Counted from the stretch's first letter, positions 17,723 through 26,395 are shown. The stretch is 64,000 bases of DNA from CAVSRC01 sp963743015 (GCA_963743015.1 CAVUOD010000007.1:1-64000); one strand, 5' to 3'. Notes: generated from the letters alone by a model not told the origin. Numbers and translations: made by a program.

Positions 17723-17840
17723 GCCGTGCCGGCGCGACGCCAGGGCCGCGCGACCGGCCGATCTACTATCAAAGCCCCCCCGGCCTGTCCAGCTTGACGG
17801 CGCCGTCCGAACCGCGGCTCCAACTGCTTGATCGCAAATG

Positions 17841-17861
17841 AAAAATCCCGGAGCCGCCGGG
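17841..17861 (-). terminator. Terminator of the Crp/Fnr gene
   Basis: On the minus strand CCCGG-CGGCT-CCGGG is followed by ATTTTT, 27 bases after the stop codon of the Crp/Fnr-family gene. Confidence 0.75.
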
Positions 17862-17887
17862 CGCCTGCTGGCGCACTCGGGCGGCAA

Positions 17888-18562
17888 TCAGCTGCGCGGC
17901 TGCTTGAAGATCTGAATCTTGTGCTGGTCGATGGCCAGATAGCCCTCCTTGACCAGGGCACGCAGCTGCTTGTTGACCGCTTCGCGGCTGGCACCCAGCA
18001 TCTGCGCGATGGCGCCCTGGGTGATGTCCAGCTCGACCACCGCCATATCAGCTTCCACCCGGCCGTGGATCACCGCGATCTGCTGCAGGAGCACCAGCAG
18101 GCGGTGGCGCAGATCGTGGAAGATCGCCTGGTCGAACTGGGCATTGGTCGAGCGCAGCCGCTCGCACAGCGTCAGGATGATCTGGCGGGCCAGCTTGGGC
18201 GTGCTGTCGAGCAGCTCCAGAAAGGGCCCGCGCGGGATGACCACCAGCTTGGCGTCGGTCAGCGCCGCCGCGCCGGCACTGCGCGGCAGCCCGTCGAGCA
18301 ACGCCATTTCGCCGATCACCTCGCCTTCCTCCGACAGGAACACCGTCGCCTCGCGCCCGTCGTCGGCCGTGATGTAGATGCGCACGATGCCCAACACCAC
18401 GACATAGAGCCCGTCGGATTCGTCGCCCTGGTCGAAAAGCACCTCGCCGGCGGCAAGCGTCCTCTCCCGGGCGATGCCCGCCAGCCGGCGGAGATCCGCC
18501 TCTTCGAGCCCGTTAAACAGCACCGTCCGGCCAAGCTGGCCCGCAAGGTCCTCTATTGGCAT
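17888..18562 (-). CDS. Crp/Fnr-family transcription regulator
   Basis: A 224-residue regulator. The N-terminal cyclic-nucleotide-binding-like beta-roll (residues about 10-125) contains GEVLFDQGDESDGLYVVVLG and GEVIGEMALLDGLPRSAGA, the second resembling the phosphate-binding cassette of cAMP-binding proteins. A dimerisation helix (FHDLRHRLLVLLQQIA) follows, then the HTH_Crp winged helix (ITQGAIAQMLGASREAVNKQ). No cysteine cluster for an Fe-S centre is seen, so it is not Fnr-like. It stands alone with its own terminator. The neighbouring class III cyclase gene far to the right could supply cAMP, but no link is shown. Confidence 0.9.
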   Translation of the reverse strand: MPIEDLAGQLGRTVLFNGLEEADLRRLAGIARERTLAAGEVLFDQGDESDGLYVVVLGIVRIYITADDGREATVFLSEEGEVIGEMALLDGLPRSAGAAALTDAKLVVIPRGPFLELLDSTPKLARQIILTLCERLRSTNAQFDQAIFHDLRHRLLVLLQQIAVIHGRVEADMAVVELDITQGAIAQMLGASREAVNKQLRALVKEGYLAIDQHKIQIFKQPRS

Positions 18563-18708
18563 AGCCTTCGCCTCCAGTCACTTTTGCTACCACCGGCAGC
18601 CGGCGATGGCGAGCACGATGACGCTTTGTCCCGGCCGCCCGAGCCATGTATCAAGCAACGAATCGCCCCCGCACCGGCGCGGGGACCGGACCGGAACAGG
18701 AGCGTCGG

Positions 18709-19563
18709 ATGGACCTTTCGCAAGTGACCAATCTGGGCACAGTCACCCTGACCTGGGCGACCCAAATCACGCCGCGACTCGTCACCGCACTCATCATCCT
18801 GGTGATCGGCTACTACATCGCCGGCTGGGCGGCGCGCGGCGCCCGCGGCCTGATGACCCGGGCCAACCACTCCGACATGACCATGGTACCGGTCGTCAGC
18901 GCCGTCGTGCGTTACGGCATCCTGATCATCGTCGTCGTCGCGGCGCTCGGCCAGCTCGGTGTGCAGACCACTTCGGTGCTGACCGTGCTCGGCGCCGCGG
19001 GCCTGGCCATCGGCCTCGCTCTGCAGGGGACGCTGTCCAATATCGCCGCCGGCATCATGCTCCTCTGGCTGCGGCCGTTCCGCGTCGGCGACTATATCGA
19101 GATCGCGACCGTCGCCGGCACCGTCGAGGAGATCAATCTGTTCCATTCGCGGCTCAGGACCTGGGACGGCATCTACAAGTTCGTGCCCAATTCGCAGCTG
19201 TGGAACACGACGCTCACCAACTATTCGCGCAACCGTACGCGCCTGGTGCTGATCGAGTTCGGCATCGCCTATGAGGATGACATCGCCACCGGCCGCAAGG
19301 TGCTGACCGAGCATGCCAAGGCCCATCCGGACGTACTCGACGATCCGCCGGTGGCAGTAGTGCCGCTGTCGCTCGGCGACAGCTCTGTGGTGCTGCAGCT
19401 GCGCGCCTGGTCGACCACCAGCCGCTTCTGGGACACCCGCTGGGACCTGACCCAGGGCGGCAAGAAGGCGCTCGAGGACGCCGGCATCACCATCCCCTTC
19501 CCGCAGCGCGTCCTGCACTGGCATCCGGATTCCGCCCCGCCGCCGGGCAGCGAGGCGGCGTGA
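18709..19563 (+). CDS. Mechanosensitive channel, MscS family
   Basis: A 284-residue small-conductance mechanosensitive channel of the inner membrane, the usual size of E. coli MscS. Three membrane helices occupy the first 110 residues, with the pore helix Ala/Gly pattern (VLGAAGLAIGLALQGTLSNI AAG). The beta domain signature PFRVGDYIEI and the VPNSQLWNTTLTNYS stretch follow. I preferred the ATG behind AGGAG (MDLSQVTNLG) over an upstream ATG 63 bases earlier. It protects against hypo-osmotic shock by releasing solutes. It converges on the LuxR-type gene with 12 bases between stops. Confidence 0.92.
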   Translation: MDLSQVTNLGTVTLTWATQITPRLVTALIILVIGYYIAGWAARGARGLMTRANHSDMTMVPVVSAVVRYGILIIVVVAALGQLGVQTTSVLTVLGAAGLAIGLALQGTLSNIAAGIMLLWLRPFRVGDYIEIATVAGTVEEINLFHSRLRTWDGIYKFVPNSQLWNTTLTNYSRNRTRLVLIEFGIAYEDDIATGRKVLTEHAKAHPDVLDDPPVAVVPLSLGDSSVVLQLRAWSTTSRFWDTRWDLTQGGKKALEDAGITIPFPQRVLHWHPDSAPPPGSEAA

Positions 19564-19575
19564 CGGAAATCAGCG

Positions 19576-20469
19576 CTACACCGCGCCGCGCTTGATCGTC
19601 GAGGGCGCCCGCCACGGCGCCGTCATCGGCACGCCTTCGCGCCGCGCCCGATGCTGGCGCGGATCGATGGTCTGTTCGCGCTCGGTCGAAAGCCGGCCGC
19701 GGCCGGCGAACAGCGCCTGCAGCGCCGGCCGGCTCTTGACACCGAACAGGCGATAGAGGGCGATGACATATTTGTGCAGGGTCGACGGCGACAGGTTCAT
19801 CTCTCTGGCGACCTCCGCCTCGCTGCCGCCGGCAAGCAGCAGGCGCAGGGTCAGATGCTGCCGCGGCGTCAGCTTCATCACCGGGCTGGTCGAATCGGCG
19901 AGGCGCGCGCCGACCAGCGGCATCAATTCCGCCGCAAGGATCCGCAAGAGGCGCCGGTCGCGCGCGCTGAAAGGTGGCTCGTCACTGCCCCGGATCATGC
20001 TGATCATGTTCCAGCGGTCCTCGTCTGCCTGCCCGATCTGCGAGATGGCGACGAGCTGATCGCCAAGGCGCGCCGGACCCATGTAGCGCCGATAGGTGTC
20101 GCTGCCGAAATAGGCATCGTGTCCGAGCGCCGCCACCGCCGAGGTAACCATCAGCGGCCCCTTTTTGCTGTCGATGACGGCACGCAGCGGATCGGTGCGG
20201 TTCGCCCCGTCCAGCTCGTAGCGGACGAAGGCGAGCTTCTGTTCCGGCGTCACCCAGCCGCTGTCGATCACGTGCAGGGCATGCGCTTTGACCGGATCGT
20301 ACATGCCGACGAACTCGCCGCTGATGACGATCGGCGCCTTGAACAGGGCGCGCACGCCGTTGGCCAGCCGATGCCGCCAGCCATCGGGATCAGCCGCGAC
20401 CTGCAGACACAGGTCCAAGATGACGTAGACCTGTCGCAGGTCACGTAGCCGCAGCATTGTCGCCCCCAT
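19576..20469 (-). CDS. LuxR-type HTH regulator (solo)
   Basis: A 297-residue protein with an uncharacterised N-terminal sensory region of about 190 residues and a C-terminal LuxR-type helix-turn-helix (KLTPRQHLTLRLLLAGGSEA, EVAREMNLSPSTLHKYVIAL). No autoinducer-binding signature or phospho-acceptor domain is evident and no luxI lies next to it, so it is best called a solo. A 13 bp palindrome ATAGAC-G-GTCTAT sits just upstream of its start. It is divergent from an outer-membrane protein gene, which it may control (inference). Confidence 0.8.
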   Translation of the reverse strand: MGATMLRLRDLRQVYVILDLCLQVAADPDGWRHRLANGVRALFKAPIVISGEFVGMYDPVKAHALHVIDSGWVTPEQKLAFVRYELDGANRTDPLRAVIDSKKGPLMVTSAVAALGHDAYFGSDTYRRYMGPARLGDQLVAISQIGQADEDRWNMISMIRGSDEPPFSARDRRLLRILAAELMPLVGARLADSTSPVMKLTPRQHLTLRLLLAGGSEAEVAREMNLSPSTLHKYVIALYRLFGVKSRPALQALFAGRGRLSTEREQTIDPRQHRARREGVPMTAPWRAPSTIKRGAV

Positions 20470-20484
20470 GCCCGCGTTACCGCA

Positions 20485-20497
20485 ATAGACGGTCTAT
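20485..20497. promoter_or_regulatory. Palindromic operator candidate
   Basis: ATAGAC-G-GTCTAT is a perfect palindrome 16 bases upstream of the LuxR-type solo start and in the divergent promoter region shared with the outer-membrane gene. A binding site for the regulator is a reasonable guess. Confidence 0.45.
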
Positions 20498-20728
20498 AAG
20501 TAAGAATCCCCGTTGGCGCCAGCCTATTCAGACAGCGCCACCAGACGGATTACTTGTCTAGATTCCATTCGTATAAGTCACGTGCCAGCGCGCAGCGTAA
20601 CTAATCAGTCCATGTCGCTATCGGATATGGGCAAAATTGCCCCCGATCGGTCCATTGTCGGCGAATAACGAAGCTGCTTGTATTCGAGCATTGGAAATAT
20701 CGGGGCTGGACACTCGGGGGGCATTCTC

Positions 20729-21769
20729 GTGCTGCATCTGGGGGGCGTCACGCTCGGTCTCGCGCTCATCGCGTCGACCGCAGCCTGGGCAGGTTTTGAA
20801 ACACCGGTCACGCCGCAGGACGGCAATGTCGTCCCCGGCACCGGCGACTTCAACTGGACGGCGCTCACCCGCCTGTTCGTCGGCTGGGACAGCAATGTCG
20901 AGCTCTATGCCGATGTCGATGCACCGGGCAATCCCGCGCTCGGCGGCACCTTCGGCGGCGCCACGCTCGACCTCGCCTTCACCAAGATGCTGGCACCCAA
21001 CCTCACGCTCGGCGGCGATTTCAGGGCCGATGTCCTCGGTTATGTCGACACCATGCCGGCGGCGTCCATCCCGACCTACGGCACGCAGAGCGATTACGAC
21101 ATCGTCGCCGCCCAGCCGACCGTCTACCTGAGATACAAGACCCGGATGCCCGACGGCACCGATGTGACGTTGAACAGCGCCTACAGCTTCCGCACCGAGA
21201 AATCGAAGAACGAGAAGGGCCTCGCCGAACGCAGCCACCAGTTCATGACGAGCGTCAGATTCGACCCGTTCGCCCTCTGGGCCTTCGACCTTTCGGCCGT
21301 CCACACGTTCGACGATTTCAACGACATCTACCCCGCCGACCCGCTGAGCGACCGCGACGGCCAGTTCACCGAACTCGCCGCCGCGGCCACCTACAGGGTG
21401 CACAACCTTCCCCTGCTGCAGGCCCTGCACGGCCGCATCGCCTATCAGAAGAACGAGGCCAACGGGATCAACTGGTCCTATTCCGGCGTCAAGTTCTCGG
21501 CGGCTGCCGACCTCCACTTTCACGGCCCCTTCGACGGCAACCTCTGGCTCAGCCTTGCCACCCGCGATTACGCCGGCAATTTCTCGTCGCAGGGCTACAA
21601 CCGGCGCACCGAGGACATCACGACATTCGGCGGCCAGTTGCTATGGCACCTGCACCCACGCGCCACCGCCGATATCAGCGTCAGCCAGATGTTCGTCGGC
21701 AGCAACGACCCCACCCTGACCAGCAAGAACACGCGGCTCACCGCCGGCGTCACCATCAGGTTGAAGTGA
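20729..21769 (+). CDS. Outer-membrane beta-barrel protein, uncharacterised
   Basis: About 346 residues. A hydrophobic leader (GGVTLGLALIASTAAWA) precedes a sequence of alternating polar/hydrophobic strands rich in Tyr, Phe and Asp, ending in KNTRLTAGVTIRLK with an aromatic-poor but amphipathic last strand. It has the look of a porin-type beta-barrel of 12-16 strands. I cannot place it in a named family. The start is uncertain: a GTG here gives a signal peptide, and a TTG 51 bases upstream gives a longer leader. It is followed after 11 bases by the poly-glycine secreted protein gene, so they form an operon. Confidence 0.65.
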   Translation: MLHLGGVTLGLALIASTAAWAGFETPVTPQDGNVVPGTGDFNWTALTRLFVGWDSNVELYADVDAPGNPALGGTFGGATLDLAFTKMLAPNLTLGGDFRADVLGYVDTMPAASIPTYGTQSDYDIVAAQPTVYLRYKTRMPDGTDVTLNSAYSFRTEKSKNEKGLAERSHQFMTSVRFDPFALWAFDLSAVHTFDDFNDIYPADPLSDRDGQFTELAAAATYRVHNLPLLQALHGRIAYQKNEANGINWSYSGVKFSAAADLHFHGPFDGNLWLSLATRDYAGNFSSQGYNRRTEDITTFGGQLLWHLHPRATADISVSQMFVGSNDPTLTSKNTRLTAGVTIRLK

Positions 21770-21780
21770 GGACCGCGACG

Positions 21781-22440
21781 ATGCTCAAGGCAAAGCACTG
21801 GCTTGTCGTCCTGGTCCTTGCAGCCTTCCCCCTGCTCTCGGCCGTGCCGGCCGAAGCGTTCATATTCTGCCTGCTGTTCGGCACCTGCGACTACGGCGAC
21901 GACTCTGGCGGCGGCGGCGGTGGTGGTGGTGGTGGTGGTGGTGGTGGTGGCGGCGGCGGCACCAACACATCAACGAACTACCGCACCAAATTCCAGAACG
22001 CATTGCAGAACACGCAGAATCTCGCCGGCGACGTCGCGCAGGATGTGCGGGCCCTCGCGCACTGCAATCCCGAAGTCGCCGCGAGCTTTTCAAACATAGA
22101 GAACGACCTGAACGATTTGCAGACAAAATATGCCGCGACCGAGGCCAAGTTTGAGCAAGCCAGGTCCGCCGGCGATTTCGGCGCGCAAACAGACCTAAGT
22201 CGGGGAACCTCCGTCCCTGAGGTGAATGGCGTTTCGACCTTCTACACGCTCTACAACATGGACACCCAGATCGATCGGGAACTGACGGCACTCAAGCATC
22301 AGGTCGAGGCCGAACTGCCCGAATGCCAGCTCACGGTGCTGGACAATCCCGGGAGCAACAACACGCTCGAAGCGATCGTCACGCCCGACAATACGCCTGG
22401 CCTTGGCAGCCTGGGTGGCTACGTGCCGCCCCACCCTTGA
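21781..22440 (+). CDS. Secreted glycine-tract protein
   Basis: A 219-residue exported protein: a clear signal peptide (HWLVVLVLAAFPLLSAVPAEA), then a two-cysteine segment FIFCLLFGTC, a 17-residue uninterrupted glycine tract, and a helical domain (LQNTQNLAGDVAQDVRALAH to AATEAKFEQARSAG) likely forming a coiled coil. It has a further Cys pair (AHCNPE, PECQL). I do not recognise the family. It shares an operon with the outer-membrane protein before it. The glycine tract may act as a flexible linker across the envelope. Confidence 0.7.
   Translation: MLKAKHWLVVLVLAAFPLLSAVPAEAFIFCLLFGTCDYGDDSGGGGGGGGGGGGGGGGGGTNTSTNYRTKFQNALQNTQNLAGDVAQDVRALAHCNPEVAASFSNIENDLNDLQTKYAATEAKFEQARSAGDFGAQTDLSRGTSVPEVNGVSTFYTLYNMDTQIDRELTALKHQVEAELPECQLTVLDNPGSNNTLEAIVTPDNTPGLGSLGGYVPPHP
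21907..21957 (+). repeat. In-frame glycine-codon microsatellite
   Basis: Seventeen consecutive Gly codons: three GGC, ten GGT, four GGC. The GGT core is a perfect trinucleotide repeat that can change length by slippage without breaking the frame of the secreted protein it lies in. Confidence 0.9.
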
Positions 22441-22478
22441 GCCGCGACCAGCAGCGCCTGTCCACAGCCATCTTGCGG

Positions 22479-22496
22479 CTGTCACGAGGCTGTAAT
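22479..22496 (+). promoter_or_regulatory. PHO box (PhoB site)
   Basis: CTGTCAC-GAGG-CTGTAAT matches the PhoB consensus of two 7 bp direct repeats separated by 4 bases. It lies 68 bases upstream of the ATG of a decayed phytase-like gene, the right distance for PhoB activation under phosphate starvation. Confidence 0.75.
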
Positions 22497-22563
22497 CCCC
22501 CGGTCATCGGCGCACCGTAAGCGGCCCTGTTTCCTTGCCTTTCCGAAACAGGGGATTTGTTTC

Positions 22564-22905
22564 ATGACCGTGACCCGCGCCGGCCTGCTCGCCGCCGTCT
22601 TCCTCGCCGTGCCCGTGGCGCTTCATACCGAGAGGTGAACGAGCGCACCGATAAGATCGCCAAGCTCTTCGAGATCACGCTTGCCGGCGCTTCCGACATC
22701 CTCGGTTCCAAGTGACCAGCCCGGGCCTCGAGCAGAGCGACGATCTCGCTGCCGTCGGCCTCGCCGCGCTATCCGGGCAAGATCGAAGGCCCGTCGCTGA
22801 CCGCGGACGGCAATCTGTTCATGATCAACGACAACGATTTCGGCATTGCCCGGCGATTCCACCGAGATCGTCATTGTCGAAGGCAGCGAAATCGGCCCAC
22901 GCTAG
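22564..22905 (+). pseudogene. Remnant of a phytase-like esterase gene
   Basis: A start and signal peptide (MTVTRAGLLAAVFLAVPVAL) are followed by pieces in changing frames: VNERTDKIAKLFEITLAGAS-DILGSK, then PGKIEGPSLTADGNLFMIND and NDFGI, and finally STEIVIVEGSEIGPR with a stop. These match the last part of the secreted 'esterase-like activity of phytase' family, in which LPGKIEG..L...G.L...NDNDFG is conserved. The intact gene would be several times longer, so a large internal deletion plus frameshifts has destroyed it. The upstream PHO box shows it belonged to the phosphate-starvation regulon. Confidence 0.7.
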
Positions 22906-23073
22906 GGCCGCTTCCCGCTCGTCTCCACGAAGGCGGGCACGAACGGAGCAAGTCATGAGGCCGCATGTGCAGACGGCCGCGCCCATGCGGTGCGGCCGTT
23001 TGCATGGTCTTTGCGCGTTGTCCGGCCTGGCAACCGCGTTGCGGCAATCGGGACTGCCTGGCTAGCCGGCTCG

Positions 23074-23103
23074 AAAAACGGCCGCGCCCCGAGCGCGGCC
23101 GTC
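23074..23103 (-). terminator. leuA terminator
   Basis: On the minus strand ACGGCCGCGC and GCGCGGCCGT form a 10 bp stem followed by TTTTT, 23 bases after the leuA stop. A second ACGGCCGC/GCGGCCGT hairpin lies at about 22970-23000. Confidence 0.8.
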
Positions 23104-23125
23104 GCGATTCTACCTGTCGGCGTGG

Positions 23126-24694
23126 TCAGACCGTGGCGGCGGCTGCCTGCGAATGGATGCGCCCGCGCTTCAGCAGCAGCTTGTTGACCGCCGAGACATA
23201 GGCCTTGGCCGACGCGACCATGGTATCGGTGTCGGCGCCGCGGCCGGTGACCACCTTCTCGCCTTCCTCGAGGCGCACCGAGACCTCGGCTTGCGCATCG
23301 GAATCCTCGGTGACCGCACCCACCTGGTAGAGCTGCAGGGTGGCATTGTGCGGCGCGATGGCCTTGATGGCGTGGAACATGGCATCGACCGGCCCCTCGC
23401 CCAGCGCCTCCTTGGTGACGTGCTGGCCTTCCACGTCGAGCGTGACGATCGCCTTCTGCGGCCCGCCGGTGCCGGCAATGACGGTGAGCGCCACCAGCCG
23501 GATCGCCTCGCCCGCCTGGATCATCTCGTCCTCGACCAGCGCCGAGATATCCTCGTCGAAGACGTGCTTCTTGCGGTCGGCCAGGTCCTTGAAGCGGCGG
23601 AAGGCCTCTTCCATGGCGTTGTCGCCGAGTTCGAAGCCCAGCTCCTTCAGCTTCTCGCGGAAGGCGTGGCGGCCGGAATGCTTGCCCATGACCAGCGAGG
23701 TGGCGCGCACACCGACATCCTCGGGACGCATGATCTCGTAGGTCTGGGCGTTCTTCAGCATGCCGTCCTGGTGGATGCCGCTCTCATGGGCGAAGGCGTT
23801 CTTGCCGACGATCGCCTTGTTGAACTGCACCGGGAAGGCGGTGACCGCCGAGACCAGCTTGGAGGCACGCATGAGATAGGGCGCCTTGATGCCGGTCTCG
23901 TAGGGCATGACATCGCCGCGCACCCTGAGCGCCATCACCACCTCTTCCAGCGAAGCATTGCCGGCGCGCTCGCCCAGCCCATTGATGGTGCATTCGATCT
24001 GCCGCGCGCCGGCGCGCACGCCGGCCAGCGAATTGGCCACCGCCATGCCGAGATCGTCGTGGCAATGGGTCGAGAACACCGCCTTGTCGGAATTGGGCAC
24101 GCGCTCCATCAGCATGCGCATGAGGGCGTAATATTCCTCCGGCACCGTGTAGCCGACGGTATCGGGGATGTTGATGGTGGTGGCGCCGGCATTGATGGCG
24201 GCCTCCACCGTGCGGCAGAGGAAATCGTGCTCGGTGCGGGTGCCATCCTCTGGCGACCACTCGACATCGTCGGTGTAGCTGCGCGCCCGCGTCACCGAGG
24301 AGATCACTGCCTCGTAGACCTGCTCCGGCTCCATCTTGAGCTTGTACTTCATATGGACCGGGCTGGTTGAGATGAAGGTGTGGATACGCTTGCGCTCGGC
24401 GTGCTGCACCGCCTCGGCCGCGCGGTCGATATCCTTGAAGCCCGCGCGGGCGAGACCGCACACGACCGAATTCTTGACCACCTTGGCGATCTCGGCGACC
24501 GCCTCGAAATCGCCGTTGGAGGCGATCGGGAAGCCTGCCTCGATCACGTCGACGCCCATCTCGTCGAGGATTTCGGCGACCTGCAACTTCTCCGAGAGGG
24601 TCATCGAGGCGCCGGGCGACTGCTCGCCGTCGCGCAAGGTTGTATCGAAGATGACGACGCGGTCCTTTTCCGGTACCGCCTTCTGGCTGGTCAT
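23126..24694 (-). CDS. leuA: 2-isopropylmalate synthase
   Basis: A 522-residue enzyme making 2-isopropylmalate from acetyl-CoA and 2-oxoisovalerate, the first committed step of leucine synthesis. The HMGL-like TIM barrel has the metal-binding FDTTLRDGEQSPGA near residue 20, AGFPIASNGDFEAV, the catalytic HCHDDLGMAVANSL histidines and GLGERAGNASLEE. The C-terminal LeuA regulatory domain, about 400-522, provides leucine feedback. The ATG is preceded by AAGGA at 10 bases; a TTG 9 bases upstream is less likely. Transcription is preceded by a leucine-rich leader peptide and hairpins, indicating attenuation. Confidence 0.97.
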   Translation of the reverse strand: MTSQKAVPEKDRVVIFDTTLRDGEQSPGASMTLSEKLQVAEILDEMGVDVIEAGFPIASNGDFEAVAEIAKVVKNSVVCGLARAGFKDIDRAAEAVQHAERKRIHTFISTSPVHMKYKLKMEPEQVYEAVISSVTRARSYTDDVEWSPEDGTRTEHDFLCRTVEAAINAGATTINIPDTVGYTVPEEYYALMRMLMERVPNSDKAVFSTHCHDDLGMAVANSLAGVRAGARQIECTINGLGERAGNASLEEVVMALRVRGDVMPYETGIKAPYLMRASKLVSAVTAFPVQFNKAIVGKNAFAHESGIHQDGMLKNAQTYEIMRPEDVGVRATSLVMGKHSGRHAFREKLKELGFELGDNAMEEAFRRFKDLADRKKHVFDEDISALVEDEMIQAGEAIRLVALTVIAGTGGPQKAIVTLDVEGQHVTKEALGEGPVDAMFHAIKAIAPHNATLQLYQVGAVTEDSDAQAEVSVRLEEGEKVVTGRGADTDTMVASAKAYVSAVNKLLLKRGRIHSQAAAATV

Positions 24695-24719
24695 ATCTGG
24701 CAAGTCCTTCTCGAAATCC

Positions 24720-24820
24720 TGCCCGCTTGCGATCTCTCAGCGACGGGCGCGTGTTGGGATGGTGTTGTGGCAACGTCCCCCTGAGTGCCCGCCCGACAAG
24801 GAGCAGCCGACGCTCAGGGG
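24720..24820 (-). promoter_or_regulatory. leuA attenuator region
   Basis: Downstream of the leucine leader peptide, CCCCTGAG (24778-24785) and CTCAGGGG (24813-24820) form an 8 bp stem that overlaps the leader stop codon. A second GCCCG/CGGGC hairpin follows near 24721-24748. The arrangement allows ribosome position on the leader to choose between structures. No long U-tract follows, so the terminating structure is not certain. Confidence 0.6.
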
Positions 24821-24924
24821 CGTCTAAGCAGGAGGCCGAGAAGAAGGAGGCCGGAGGCCGGCACAGCCGACGGCGCGCCGCAAGCGGCGTCTGCGTCGGG
24901 CTGGCTGTGATCGCGATCGATCAT
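24814..24924 (-). CDS. leuL: leuA leader peptide
   Basis: A 36-residue open frame ending SGLLLLGLLLRRP directly upstream of leuA. Seven of eight consecutive residues are leucine. Such leucine runs just before a hairpin are the hallmark of ribosome-mediated attenuation of leucine genes. Stalling at the Leu codons under leucine shortage would favour leuA transcription. The start Met is not backed by a strong ribosome site, so the true peptide may begin later. Confidence 0.75.
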   Translation of the reverse strand: MIDRDHSQPDADAACGAPSAVPASGLLLLGLLLRRP

Positions 24925-25055
24925 GCACTCTGGCCTGGATGCGGCATCGCGGCGATTATCGCCGAAGCCGGTTAACGGGCCGTTCTTAACGGTTTTGGGC
25001 GGAAATGTCAATTCCCGGGATGACCACGCCGGACTTCGGGTCCCGCCGCGCCCGT

Positions 25056-25373
25056 TCAGGCGCGCCAATCGGTCGGCTGCGGGCCGTCATAACCCTCGAT
25101 GATGACGATATCCGAGAGGGCCGACGCGGTCCGGTGGGTCTTGGCGGCCGCATACTCCACCGAATGATAGCAGGCCGAGGCCGTCGCCAGGTCGGCAAAC
25201 TCGATGATCGCTATGCGCCCGCGAAGCCTTCCTTCGACCGCTTCCTGCTCACCGCCGCGCACCAGGAACCGTGCTCCGTACTTGCGGAAGGCGACGGCAT
25301 TTTCCCTCAGATATTGCTTGTACCGCTCCGGGTCCTTCACATCGACCGATGCGACCCAATAGCCCTTTGGCAT
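25056..25373 (-). CDS. DUF1330 protein
   Basis: A 105-residue single-domain protein of the ferredoxin-like dimeric alpha/beta barrel type. Family features are MPKGYWVASVDVKDPERYKQ, the conserved ARFLVRGGEQEAVEG and RIAIIEFADLATASACYHSV. The start follows AGGAG at 7 bases. Function is unknown; the fold suggests a small-molecule enzyme or stress protein. It lies next to the broken XRE-type regulator gene on the same strand. Confidence 0.85.
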   Translation of the reverse strand: MPKGYWVASVDVKDPERYKQYLRENAVAFRKYGARFLVRGGEQEAVEGRLRGRIAIIEFADLATASACYHSVEYAAAKTHRTASALSDIVIIEGYDGPQPTDWRA

Positions 25374-25447
25374 GGTGGTCTCCTGGCCTTTGCCAAAACA
25401 GGATGCATGCCCGGTCGCGCGGCGCAATATCCGACCTCCGCCAGGCC

Positions 25448-26300
25448 TCACGCCGGGGCCTCCCGCCCGGTGTGGCCGGCGATGAGACGCCGGATCTTTT
25501 CGGCGTCGGCCGGCGTCGCTGGGTTATAGACCACCAGGCTGAGGTCCGGCCGTCCGTCGACGGCGAAGGTCGAGAATTCCATGGCGATCGGTCCGGCGAC
25601 CGGGTGATTGAGATTCTTGGTGCCCTCGCCATAGGAGCGAACGTCGTTGTCGGCCCACAGCTCAGCGAATTCCGGGCTCTCGCGCGACAGCTCCTCGACC
25701 AGCGCCTTGATCTCCTCCGTCGCGCCGGCGCGAGCCGCCTCGGCCCGGAAGACGCCGACGACGAAACCGGCGACCGCCTTCCAGTCGGCCTGGGCAGCGC
25801 GCACGCGGGGCTCGCAGGAACATCAGCCGCAATATGTTGCGCTTCTCGGGCGGCAGTTCACCGTAGTCCGTCAGCACCGAGGCGGCGGCCCGGTTCCAGG
25901 CGACCACGTCCCAGGTCGGCGTCTTGACGATGGCGGGGCTGAATCCGAGCGCATCGAGCACGCGCTGCAGCCGCGGCGAGACACCCTCCGGCGCGCGGTA
26001 GCGCACCTCGGGCGGCCGGCCGAGGCCCAGCAGGAAGAGGTGCTCGCGCTCGACGTCGGTCAGCATCAGGGCGCGGGCGATGCGGTCGAGCACCTCGGCC
26101 GAGGGCGCCCCGCCCCGCCCCTGCTCCAGCCACGTGTACCAGGTGGCGCTGACATGGGCGCGCTGGGCCACCTCCTCGCGCCTGAGGCCCGGCGTGCGCC
26201 GCCGCGTCAGCGGCAGTCCGAAGGCGGCGGGATCGAGTTTTGCCCGGCGGTCCTTGAGATAGGTGCCGAGTCGGTTGTCGTTGGTGAGAGCCGTGCTCAT
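25448..26300 (-). pseudogene. XRE-family regulator (MmyB-like), frameshifted
   Basis: The N-terminal helix-turn-helix (LGTYLKDRRAKLDPAAFGLP, TPGLRREEVAQRAHVSATWY, TWLEQGRG) and the first half of the MmyB-like ligand-binding domain (PTWDVVAWNRAA) are in one frame. After LRLMFL an extra base near 25810 shifts the frame, and the rest continues PRVRAAQADWKAVAGFVVGV to AGHTGREAP. Restored, the protein is of normal length (about 280). It is divergent from a short-chain dehydrogenase-like gene that is also broken, and a perfect TTATAC-CT-GTATAA palindrome lies between them. Confidence 0.8.
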
Positions 26301-26311
26301 CCTGTTAGGCT

Positions 26312-26325
26312 TTATACCTGTATAA
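26312..26325. promoter_or_regulatory. Operator of the XRE/SDR divergent pair
   Basis: TTATAC-CT-GTATAA is a perfect palindrome 12 bases upstream of the XRE-type start and about 70 bases before the oxidoreductase start. It is a likely binding site for the regulator, by position. Confidence 0.6.
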
Positions 26326-26395
26326 GATCACTCATTTACCCGGATAAATATAGACCGATATGCGTCTTCATCCAAACCATGATGGAGATGATCTC

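Noticed and set aside
21901..21960. Possible repeat array
   Set aside because: The repeats are Gly codons in a secreted protein; no spacers or CRISPR-like structure. No CRISPR array was found anywhere in the window.
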